A DNA stretch of 64,000 bases from Vicinamibacteria bacterium (GTDB lineage: Bacteria > Acidobacteriota > Vicinamibacteria > Vicinamibacterales > UBA8438), in NCBI GenBank assembly GCA_022820825.1, contig JAJEEU010000042.1, forward strand, positions 1 to 64,000, read 5' to 3'. The notes below the pieces were generated by a model. That model ran no database searches, was not told where the DNA came from, and saw nothing but the letters and a program-made list of their open reading frames with translations. Each line of letters starts with the position of its first letter. The first letter of the stretch is position 1. Below, in pieces: positions 1 through 7,170 of this stretch. The position numbers and the translations under genes were made by a program.

Positions 1-223
1 CCTGACCGGCGACTACGGCGGCGTGCTCCTCCTGCGGCTCGGGCTGCTTGCGGCGGCAGGGGCGGCCCTGGGCGGCGTCGTCGCGCTCGCCCGCGGACCC
101 CTCCCGCCCTCCCGGCATCGACTCGCCGCCGCCCTGACGAGCGGGGCGCTCGGGCTCGTCCTCGTGTCCGAGGTGTGCGGCCGCTTCCTGTTCTACGCCA
201 TGCGGGTGAGGGTGGGCATTTGA
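1..223 (+). CDS. DmsC-type membrane anchor subunit, C-terminal part
   Basis: The reading frame is open from the window edge (frame beginning at base 2) and stops at 221-223. The visible 73 residues hold two hydrophobic segments and end with a GRFLFYAMRVRVGI tail, which resembles the C-terminus of DmsC-type anchors of the DMSO reductase family. Such subunits hold a periplasmic molybdopterin oxidoreductase in the inner membrane and pass quinol electrons to it. The next gene is a TorD chaperone, the usual companion of such enzymes, so an upstream molybdoenzyme operon (DmsA/DmsB-like) probably lies left of the window. The substrate cannot be told from this fragment. Confidence 0.7.
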   Translation, partial: LTGDYGGVLLLRLGLLAAAGAALGGVVALARGPLPPSRHRLAAALTSGALGLVLVSEVCGRFLFYAMRVRVGI

Positions 224-915
224 CCGCGCCCGCTGTCCCCGCCGAGTGGCGGCGGCGGCAGGCGGAGCAGGCCCTCGCCTACCACTTCCTCGGCCGGTGC
301 TTCTACGAGGCGCCGCGCGCCGAGTGGCTGGCCGCCCTCGCCGACGACCGGTTGTTCGAGGCGTGGCCCTTCCCGTCCCGCGACGACGGCACCGCCGCGG
401 GGCTGGCCCTGCTGAACGCGTTCTGCGCGGGCTGGGACCCGGCCCGGCTCGGCGCCCTCGAGTGGGACTTCAACCGGCTCTTCGTCGGCCCCGGCGAGAT
501 GCTCGCTCCCCCGTGGGAATCGGTCCACCGCAGCAAGACGAAGCTCACCTTCCAGGAACCCACCCTGCAGGTGCGCGAGCTCTACCGGCGGTTCGGCGTC
601 GAGGCGCCGGCCGTGCACCGCGAGCCGGACGACCACCTCGGGCTGGAGCTGGCCTTCGTGGCCACCCTGTCCGACCAGGCCGCCGACGCCGCGGCCCGGG
701 GCGACGCGGCGCAACTCGCGCGGTGCTTCGACGCCCAGCGGGACTTCCTGCGGGACCACCTGCTCGCGTGGGCGCCGGCCTGCCTCGCGCTCGTCGAGAA
801 CCACGCCGACACCGACTACTACCGCGGCGCCGCCCGCCTCGCCCTCGGATCGCTCGCCGAGTCCGCGCGTCTCTGCGGCGCCGGCGCGGGGGCCGCCGTC
901 GGCCCGCCCCGCTGA
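220..915 (+). CDS. torD: TorD/DmsD family molybdoenzyme chaperone
   Basis: A cytoplasmic all-helical chaperone of about 231 residues that binds the signal peptide and immature form of a molybdopterin oxidoreductase before Tat export. The family core is clear: a FNRLFVGPGE stretch, then APPWESV, EPTLQVRELYRRFG, and PDDHLGLELAF. I place the start at TTG 220, which overlaps the stop of the DmsC-like gene by four bases (translational coupling); an in-frame GTG at 175 would run back into the anchor gene and adds no family sequence. The last 20 residues are Ala/Gly-rich and unlikely to matter. Client enzyme lies outside the window. Confidence 0.85.
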   Translation: MTAPAVPAEWRRRQAEQALAYHFLGRCFYEAPRAEWLAALADDRLFEAWPFPSRDDGTAAGLALLNAFCAGWDPARLGALEWDFNRLFVGPGEMLAPPWESVHRSKTKLTFQEPTLQVRELYRRFGVEAPAVHREPDDHLGLELAFVATLSDQAADAAARGDAAQLARCFDAQRDFLRDHLLAWAPACLALVENHADTDYYRGAARLALGSLAESARLCGAGAGAAVGPPR

Positions 916-931
916 CGCGGGAGCTTGCTGG

Positions 932-937
932 TACACT
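932..937 (+). promoter_or_regulatory. -10-like box just upstream of the propeller gene
   Basis: TACACT lies seven bases before ATG 945 and no Shine-Dalgarno sequence fits in between. If it is a sigma-70 -10 element, transcription would begin at or next to the start codon, giving a leaderless mRNA. No good -35 element was seen. Read by eye only. Confidence 0.35.
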
Positions 938-944
938 GGCCGGA

Positions 945-2300
945 ATGGCCCGCTGCCGGATGATCGCGGCGCTCGCCTGCGCCTGCTGCCTGCCCGCCGT
1001 GCTCGGCGCCGAAGACTGGCCGCAGTGGCGCGGCGTCGACCGGGCCGCGGTGTGGCGCGAGACCGGCATCGTCGAGCGCTTCGCCGCAGACGGGCTCATC
1101 GTCAAGTGGCGCACCCCGGTGCGCGCCGGCTTCGCCGGACCGGCCGTCGCCGACGGGCGCGTCTTCGTCCCCGACTACCAGGAGACGCCGGGCAGCCGCA
1201 CGATGGACGGCCACGAGCGGCTGGTGGCGCTCGACGAGGAGACCGGAGCGGTGCTCTGGACGCGGGAATGGCCGGCCACCTACCGCAACATAGTCCCGGT
1301 GTTCGCCACCGGCCCCCGGGCCACGCCGACCGTTGACGGCGACCGCGTCTACATCCTCGGGGCGGCCGGCATGCTGTCGTGCTTCGACACCGCCGGCGGC
1401 GATCTGAACTGGCAGATCGACACCGTGGCCGACTACGGCGTCACCGTGCCGGTCTACGGCGTCGCGCACTCGCCGCTCGTGGAGGGCGAGCACCTGATCA
1501 CGCTGCTGGGCGGCGAGCCCGACGCCATGGTCGTGGCGTTCGACAAGGCGACGGGCGCCGAGGCGTGGCGCGCGCTCGATACGAATTCGGAGGCGGGCTA
1601 CTCCTCGCCGATCGCGATCGACGCCGCGGGCGTGCGGCAGTTGATCGTCTGGCACCCGGCCGGGGTCACGTCGCTCGACCCGGCCACCGGCCGCACCTGG
1701 TGGGCGCACGACTTTCCGCTCGAGAGCGGGCTGACGATCGGCACGCCGGTCCGCAGCGGGCGCTACCTGCTCATCACGCAGGTGGAGAACGGCGGCCTGC
1801 TGCTGGCGCTCAACCCCGACCGTCCGGCGGCGCGGCTGGTCTGGACCGGCGCCAACCCCAACCGCACCGACCGCCCGGTGCAGCGGTCCATGACGTCGAC
1901 GCCGATTGTGGTGGGCGACGCGATCTACGGGCTGAACAGCTACGGCGAGCTGCGCGGCGTGGACCTGACGACAGGCGAGCGGCTCTGGTCGAGCGACCAG
2001 CTCGTGCCCGAGGACCGCTGGGCGAGCTCGCACCTCGTGCAGCACGAGGACCGCGCGTTCATCTCGGTCGAGACCGGCGAGCTGGTCATCGCCCGCTTCA
2101 CGCCGGCCGGCTACGAGGAGGTCGACCGCACGCACCTGCTGACGCCGACCACCCGCACCCGGGGCGGCGGCTCCAACCGCTTCAGACAGCACGACCGCCC
2201 CGTCCTGTGGGCGCATCCGGCGTTCGCCAACCGCCACGTCATCGCGCGCAACGACAACGAGGTCGTGCGCCTCTCGCTGGCAGCCGCGGACTACGAGTAG
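945..2300 (+). CDS. secreted PQQ-like beta-propeller protein
   Basis: A 451-residue exported protein. A signal peptide (about residues 1-23, Ala/Cys-rich) is followed by EDWPQWRG, the typical opening of BamB/PQQ-like propellers, and by repeated blades of the form ALDxxTGxxxW (for example LVALDEETGAVLWTREW, VVAFDKATGAEAWRA, LTTGERLW). It lacks an obvious haem motif. Such proteins may be quinoprotein-type enzymes or scaffolds, so the substrate is open. ATG 945 is chosen because it begins the signal peptide; ATG 960 is an alternative. It follows torD by 29 bases but has its own -10-like box at 932-937. Confidence 0.8.
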   Translation: MARCRMIAALACACCLPAVLGAEDWPQWRGVDRAAVWRETGIVERFAADGLIVKWRTPVRAGFAGPAVADGRVFVPDYQETPGSRTMDGHERLVALDEETGAVLWTREWPATYRNIVPVFATGPRATPTVDGDRVYILGAAGMLSCFDTAGGDLNWQIDTVADYGVTVPVYGVAHSPLVEGEHLITLLGGEPDAMVVAFDKATGAEAWRALDTNSEAGYSSPIAIDAAGVRQLIVWHPAGVTSLDPATGRTWWAHDFPLESGLTIGTPVRSGRYLLITQVENGGLLLALNPDRPAARLVWTGANPNRTDRPVQRSMTSTPIVVGDAIYGLNSYGELRGVDLTTGERLWSSDQLVPEDRWASSHLVQHEDRAFISVETGELVIARFTPAGYEEVDRTHLLTPTTRTRGGGSNRFRQHDRPVLWAHPAFANRHVIARNDNEVVRLSLAAADYE

Positions 2301-2323
2301 AGCCGGATCCGAAACGTCGCGCG

Positions 2324-4870
2324 TCAGCGAACTGCAGTCGCCGGCTCGGGGGATTCGGGCGTTTCCGGATCCGTGTCGTCCGGCTCCGCGGGGAGGATGT
2401 CGGCGCGGTACACGCGCACGCCGAGGTTGCGCGTATCGGCCCCAGTTCCCAGCGCCCGGGGCTGAATGACCGTGGAGCGGATCAGCAACTCGGTCGGTCC
2501 GGCGCGCTCGTCGGGCGGGATGTCGAGCGTGATCACCTGGGGCTGGTTCTCCACGACGACATCGTCTGCAATCTGGTGGCGCCCGGCCCAGACGGAAATC
2601 TCGGCCGGGGGCGCACCCGCCGGCCGTCCGCCGGCCACCACCAGCATCACGCGCCCGCCTGCCGGGACAGCGAACGACGCCACCTCCCGCGTCCAGCGGT
2701 ACGGCCCGGCGGCCGGATCCTGCTCGGCCGCGTAGAAGCCCGTCAGGTTGGACACGATGTCGTCGGCCGGGTTTCCGATGTTGACGGCCGTGCGGGGCGG
2801 CAGCGCGTCGCCCGCGGCTCCCGCCACCTGCAGGATGCGCATGCGGGCGGTGCTCTCTTCCAGCGCCTGGGGCAGCCGATCGAGCGTTTGCTCCAGGGTG
2901 AGCACATCGATGCGCGCGTCCCGGAACTCCAGCAGGGTCAGGTCCGGCGCGGGAAACGAGAACCCCTGGCGGCCGACCACGAAGAATACCTCGCGCCCCC
3001 GCGCCATCCAGTCGAGCACTACGTCCCGCAGGCGCTCTCCGGGCTGCTGCTCCTGCACGAGGACCGTATCGACGTCGTGCACGTAGGCGAGCGCCGTCTG
3101 GATGTGCGTCCCGGCCAGCTCGGGACTGACCAGCACGGCGGCGTTGTCGGGGAAGATACGGGCCAGCTCGGCGCTCCGATCCAGCGCCCCGCCCCACAGC
3201 GGCATGCCCGCCACCGCCAGGCTGGGCCTGCCCAGCAGCCCCACGAGGAGCAGGCCGGCGGCGATCGTCACCGCCGTGCGGTACTCCACGTAGATCCACT
3301 CGATCAGCCGGTTGACCGCGGCCGCCAGGATCAACAGGAGCCCCGGCAGCACGACGGGTACGAAACGGCGCATCGACCAGATGTGGTCGCCGTCTTCCAG
3401 CGGGTCGTACAGGTAGTGCAGGCTGACGACGCCGACCAGGAGCAGCAGGAACGACAGTCCCTGGTTCGCCCGCCCGGCCATTCCCGACCGCAACAGCCAC
3501 ACGATGGCGACCCCGCACAGAATCAGCACCGGCCAGGACAGGTACCAGCTCAGCCAGAACACCGTGTCCGGAAACCGGCCCGGGTTGGTCGCCATGTAGT
3601 TGAGGGCGTAGGCGCCGAGCAGGCCCACCAGCACGAAACCGGCCGCCTGGCGCGCCAGCGCGCCGGTGAGCCCCCACCAGCGGGCGACGGCGACCGCCAG
3701 GGCGGCGAACGCCAGCAGCACGATGGCGAGCAGCACCGCGAGGACGGCCGACTGCTCCAGCAGGCGGTACAGGAACGACGTGGTGATGAGCTCCTCGACG
3801 TAACGCGTGTAGTGCGACGGGAAGAACAGGTAGTGGAGCAGGTTGTGCGCCAGCATGACGCCGGACGCGGCGAACAGGTACGCGGTGCAGCGGCCGCCCC
3901 CGGCCGGCCGGCCGAGCAGCCGCCAGGCGGCGAAGGCGGCCAGGGTGACGGTGAGCAGGACGATCATGTCGACCTTGGCGAAGCAGGCCATGCCGAACAG
4001 CCCGCCGGCCGCCGCCGCCAGCCACGGCCGCTCGTCGCGGAACGCCGCCAGCAGCGCCAGCAGGCCCGCCACGACAAAGAACTGCGCGAGCATGTCGGGC
4101 ACCGGATACTTGGCGAACCAGATCTGCGGCAGCGACACCGCGAGAAACGCCGCGGCCAGAAGTCCCGTGCGGATGCCGCCGATGCTGGCGCCCACGAGCA
4201 GCAGGCCGCCGATGCTCAGCACGGCAAACAGCGGCGTGACCGGCGGCGCGCCGCTTCCCGGCAGCGCCGAGTGAAACAGCGCAGTCAGCACCGGGAACAG
4301 CGGCGAGAATCCGGCGGTGACGTCGGGATCGTCGATGTCGGCGATCAGGAAGCCCCCGGGAAACCGCGCGTAGCGGCCGGTCATGTCCCGCGGCTGCCGG
4401 TTCAGGAACAGGTCCTCCCGGGCCTCGGCGGGGATTTCCCGCAGCAGCGGGTCGTCGAACACGAGCCGGCCCGTCTCGGCGACCTTCCGCCCGAAGCTCA
4501 GGTAGACGGAGGCGTCGTCGCCGAAGACGAAGCTGTCGTAGGCCGGAAAGTACAGCGCCGCGGCCAGCACGGTGACCGCACCGAAGGCAGCCACGCCCCT
4601 GACGCCGAGGTGGACCGCCGGAACCGCCGGCCGCCCCGTCCGGCCGAGGCGCGTCTGCACCACGAGGCCGATGACGCCGGCGGCCACCAGCGCGGCCAGC
4701 AGGCTGAGGTGAAGTTGCCCGAGCTCGGCCAGCAGCAGTGCCACCCAGGCGACGGCGCCGACACCTAGCGCAACGCGCAGGAACCAGCGTTCCAGCCAGG
4801 CAGTGCTTCCGCTGCCGCGTGGCGCGGCGGAGGCGGATGGCCCGGGCGCCGGCGGCGACGCGGACGGCAT
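2324..4870 (-). CDS. polytopic GT-C type glycosyltransferase (GT39-like)
   Basis: An 848-residue integral membrane protein with roughly a dozen hydrophobic spans. Soon after the second span (about residues 111-121) comes an FGDDASVYL segment with Asp118-Asp119. Acidic pairs at this place in the first external loop are the catalytic hallmark of GT-C enzymes that use polyprenyl-phosphate sugars. The last third (about 560-848) is largely soluble and probably extracytoplasmic. It sits seven bases downstream of the exosortase gene on the same strand, so the two are likely one transcript. I infer a lipid-linked sugar transfer outside the membrane; the acceptor is unknown. Assignment to GT39 specifically is uncertain. 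Confidence 0.65.
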   Translation of the reverse strand: MPSASPPAPGPSASAAPRGSGSTAWLERWFLRVALGVGAVAWVALLLAELGQLHLSLLAALVAAGVIGLVVQTRLGRTGRPAVPAVHLGVRGVAAFGAVTVLAAALYFPAYDSFVFGDDASVYLSFGRKVAETGRLVFDDPLLREIPAEAREDLFLNRQPRDMTGRYARFPGGFLIADIDDPDVTAGFSPLFPVLTALFHSALPGSGAPPVTPLFAVLSIGGLLLVGASIGGIRTGLLAAAFLAVSLPQIWFAKYPVPDMLAQFFVVAGLLALLAAFRDERPWLAAAAGGLFGMACFAKVDMIVLLTVTLAAFAAWRLLGRPAGGGRCTAYLFAASGVMLAHNLLHYLFFPSHYTRYVEELITTSFLYRLLEQSAVLAVLLAIVLLAFAALAVAVARWWGLTGALARQAAGFVLVGLLGAYALNYMATNPGRFPDTVFWLSWYLSWPVLILCGVAIVWLLRSGMAGRANQGLSFLLLLVGVVSLHYLYDPLEDGDHIWSMRRFVPVVLPGLLLILAAAVNRLIEWIYVEYRTAVTIAAGLLLVGLLGRPSLAVAGMPLWGGALDRSAELARIFPDNAAVLVSPELAGTHIQTALAYVHDVDTVLVQEQQPGERLRDVVLDWMARGREVFFVVGRQGFSFPAPDLTLLEFRDARIDVLTLEQTLDRLPQALEESTARMRILQVAGAAGDALPPRTAVNIGNPADDIVSNLTGFYAAEQDPAAGPYRWTREVASFAVPAGGRVMLVVAGGRPAGAPPAEISVWAGRHQIADDVVVENQPQVITLDIPPDERAGPTELLIRSTVIQPRALGTGADTRNLGVRVYRADILPAEPDDTDPETPESPEPATAVR

Positions 4871-4877
4871 GACGAGC

Positions 4878-6326
4878 CTAGCCGGGCTGCGGCAGAGGAC
4901 TGGTAGGCAACGGCGGGGTCCGGCCGGCGGCTGCCGGACGCCAGAGCAGCCAGACCATGCCGAGCGGTGCGGCGATGGCCCAGGTGCGGATCAGGCCCAC
5001 GTGCGGGTCGAGCCCGAAGTGGAACGCCAGCTCTCCGAGCGGCAGCAGCAGCACCGCCTGCAGCAGCGCCAGGAGGCCGATGCCGGCCAGCGCGCGGCGC
5101 CATGATCGCGCCAGTCCCAGCGCCAGCCAGAGCGCCGCGAACAGACCCAACTGGAAGGCCGGCAGAATCGCCAGCGCGCCCTGCTCGTCGCTGTAGACGT
5201 GGCCGCCGTGGCCGGCAAGCGACTGGATGCCGCCTGCCGCCGCGCCGATCAGGTCGCCCCAGAACAGCCCGGCCGCGCCCGCGAGCAGGAATCCGGCGAT
5301 GATTGCCAGTCCGCCGCGCCCGGCGCCGCCGATGCGCCGCGCACCAGCCGGCGTGCTCGCCCATATTGCCGCGGCGGCGACCAGGATCACCGCCAGGAGC
5401 GTCTGCGAGAACGCATGGATGGCCACGTCGTGCGCGGGGATGACGGTGCGCGGCACGGCGAGCACCAGCAGCCGCGCCACGCCGACGGCGAAGAAGATGA
5501 ACGGCGCCGCCAGCAGCGCGAGCGCCCGCCGGCCGCGCGACAGCGGCACCGACAGCACGCCCGCCAGGTAGACCGGGATGAGCGGCGTGAAGATGCACTC
5601 CTGGGTGACCAGGAACGAGCCGTGCGGCGTGCGCAACAACTGGCCCGACACGTTCACCGTGGTGCCCGCCGCCGCCAGCAGCCCGCCGCCGACCAGCGCC
5701 ACCCAGCTTCCCAGGATGCTGACCATCCGGCTCTCGTAAACCAGCGGCGTCAGGGCGAAGTAGGCAACCACGAGCAGCACCGTCAGCAGCATGAACCGCC
5801 GCGCCGCGCCGCTCAGGCCCACGGCGCCGAAACCGCCGTCGCCGCCGTCCGTATCGGTGCCCTGCCGGCTCATCCACCAGTAGACGTAGCCGGCCGCCGC
5901 CAGGATCAGGATGGCCGGCCAGATGTAGACGTGCATCAGATCCAGCAGCGCCCGGTCGGCCGCCACCAGCGACAAATTGCCCAGGCGGACGATGTTCAGG
6001 GCCGTGATGGCCAGCAGGCCGATCGCCGCCCCGCGCAGGCGCGAGCCCCAGGTGGCGGGGAACGCGAAGATCGCCCCCATGCAGAGAGCCATCGGATCGC
6101 CGCCGCTGCAGCTCGCGTCGGCATAGACGAGGTTGGACGGCGCCCCGGTCAACTGGTCGGCCACGTCCTGCTGGACCTGGGCGAACGGCGTGAGCAGGGT
6201 GCGCTCCACCCAGGCCAGCCGCATCAGCCCGAACAGGCCGACGAACCAGGCGCCGACGGTCAGGGCGAAGCGCAGCGAGCCGCGGGAATTCGAAGGTTTG
6301 GAAGCAGACGGCGAATGTTCAGTCAT
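4878..6326 (-). CDS. tandem-domain exosortase/archaeosortase family protein
   Basis: A 482-residue membrane protein. Exosortases are membrane transpeptidase-like enzymes with a Cys-Arg-His site that process C-terminal sorting signals. Here that pattern appears twice. Module 1: Cys73 in ASCSGG, Arg114 in LNIVRLGN, His132 in MHVYIWP. Module 2: Cys244 in TQECIFTP, Arg285 in GVARLLV, His304 in AIHAFSQ (His299 is an alternative). The Cys-Arg spacing is 41 residues in both and Arg-His is 18 and 19. Residues 335-465 form further membrane spans without a Cys and could be a decayed third copy (weak). Most relatives carry one site. The gene begins with ATG 6326, has a -10-like box 15 bases upstream, and leads into the GT-C gene. 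No sorting-signal protein was found in the window. Confidence 0.75.
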   Translation of the reverse strand: MTEHSPSASKPSNSRGSLRFALTVGAWFVGLFGLMRLAWVERTLLTPFAQVQQDVADQLTGAPSNLVYADASCSGGDPMALCMGAIFAFPATWGSRLRGAAIGLLAITALNIVRLGNLSLVAADRALLDLMHVYIWPAILILAAAGYVYWWMSRQGTDTDGGDGGFGAVGLSGAARRFMLLTVLLVVAYFALTPLVYESRMVSILGSWVALVGGGLLAAAGTTVNVSGQLLRTPHGSFLVTQECIFTPLIPVYLAGVLSVPLSRGRRALALLAAPFIFFAVGVARLLVLAVPRTVIPAHDVAIHAFSQTLLAVILVAAAAIWASTPAGARRIGGAGRGGLAIIAGFLLAGAAGLFWGDLIGAAAGGIQSLAGHGGHVYSDEQGALAILPAFQLGLFAALWLALGLARSWRRALAGIGLLALLQAVLLLPLGELAFHFGLDPHVGLIRTWAIAAPLGMVWLLWRPAAAGRTPPLPTSPLPQPG

Positions 6327-6341
6327 GGATGGTCAACAATG

Positions 6342-6347
6342 AGTATA
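6342..6347 (-). promoter_or_regulatory. -10-like box of the exosortase gene
   Basis: Read on the minus strand this is TATACT, a five-of-six match to the -10 consensus, 15 bases before ATG 6326. The matching -35 region falls in GC-only sequence and is not recognisable. Confidence 0.45.
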
Positions 6348-6372
6348 CCGCGTCGGCCGCCGGCCGGCCGGC

Positions 6373-6834
6373 TCAGCGCACCGGGAAGAATATGTCCGTG
6401 CGCCACTTCGACTGGTCCGGCTCGGCGCCCGGGTCGGTTACGTAGCTCTCCCACGGCGCGCCCGCGGCTTCCAGGCCCTGTGACTGCATCCATTCCGTCA
6501 GCGCCGCCCACGTCTGCGGCAGGTTGTCGTACGGGCCGACGTGGGTGACCGTCGCCGCGGTCCCTGCCGGCAGCTCGCCTGCCTTGACGCGGCCCTCGCC
6601 GGCCAGCGGCGACTCCACGGGAATCGCGCATTCGAGGTCGACGGTCTCGGCGGGGATCGAGTGGTAGAGCGCGAGCGGCATGCCTGCCGGTTTGCTTCCG
6701 CTGCGCAAGACGTATCCGTGCACCTCACCGAACAGCGGCCCCATCGCGCTACCGATGTCCTTCATCGATACGGTGGCCCGGATGCCCATGATCGGCTGCG
6801 CCTCGAGCTGAGTGGTTCGGATTTCCGGTTTCAT
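6373..6834 (-). CDS. GyrI-like small-molecule-binding domain protein
   Basis: A 153-residue cytoplasmic protein of the GyrI-like / AraC effector-binding domain superfamily, with no DNA-binding domain. Recognisable elements are the opening strand ([22 protein letters not shown]), the [20 protein letters not shown] strand pair, the [22 protein letters not shown] helix region and the final TDIFFPV strand. Members bind or hydrolyse hydrophobic or cationic small molecules; no specific ligand can be predicted. It is separated by only 46 bases from the exosortase start upstream of its end and reads in the same direction, but its own start is next to the tRNA-Arg genes, so it is probably a separate unit. 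Confidence 0.8.
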   Translation of the reverse strand: MKPEIRTTQLEAQPIMGIRATVSMKDIGSAMGPLFGEVHGYVLRSGSKPAGMPLALYHSIPAETVDLECAIPVESPLAGEGRVKAGELPAGTAATVTHVGPYDNLPQTWAALTEWMQSQGLEAAGAPWESYVTDPGAEPDQSKWRTDIFFPVR

Positions 6835-6885
6835 CCACCTGTCTCCCGCTGCGCTGCAACCGGGTGGTGCATTGCGAATCGAAAG

Positions 6886-6962
<77 letters not shown>

Positions 6963-6975
6963 TTGAACGAACAAT

Positions 6976-7052
6976 TGGCGCGCCCGGAGGGATTTGAACC
7001 CCCGACCTACGGGTTCGAAGCCCGGCGCTCTATCCAGCTGAGCTACGGACGC
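6976..7052 (-). tRNA. tRNA-Arg (anticodon TCG)
   Basis: Read on the minus strand, a 77-base cloverleaf 13 bases upstream of the previous tRNA gene. Acceptor GCGTCCG pairs with CGGGCGC (one G-U). The anticodon loop is CTTCGAA, giving anticodon TCG (reading CGA). The outermost pair of the anticodon stem is a C-U mismatch as I read it. T-loop GGTTCAAATCC, discriminator G and encoded CCA. Confidence 0.92.
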
Positions 7053-7112
7053 GCGTCGGCGATGCCAAGTCGTCGATTCTAGCACGCGGCCGGCGGCGAA
7101 CCGCGACGCGGC

Positions 7113-7141
7113 TTGCGCGCCTGCCGTGACGGTGCGATACT
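7113..7141 (+). promoter_or_regulatory. sigma-70-like promoter of the first TonB receptor
   Basis: TTGCGC at 7113-7118 and GATACT at 7136-7141 are separated by exactly 17 bases and lie 30 bases before the GTG start at 7171. It points away from the divergently transcribed tRNA-Arg genes. Confidence 0.5.
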
Positions 7142-7170
7142 GCACCGAATTACCAGGGGAGGGAGACATC

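Noticed and set aside
819-4025. 1068-codon open frame on the minus strand
   Set aside because: It overlaps the propeller and GT-C genes, is rich in Arg/Ala/Gly/Pro from GC-rich third-position effects, and lacks any domain; it is a shadow frame.
1379-4768. 1129-codon open frame on the plus strand
   Set aside because: Low-complexity Arg/Gln/His-rich translation opposite the GT-C gene and inside the propeller gene; no domain or ribosome-binding site.
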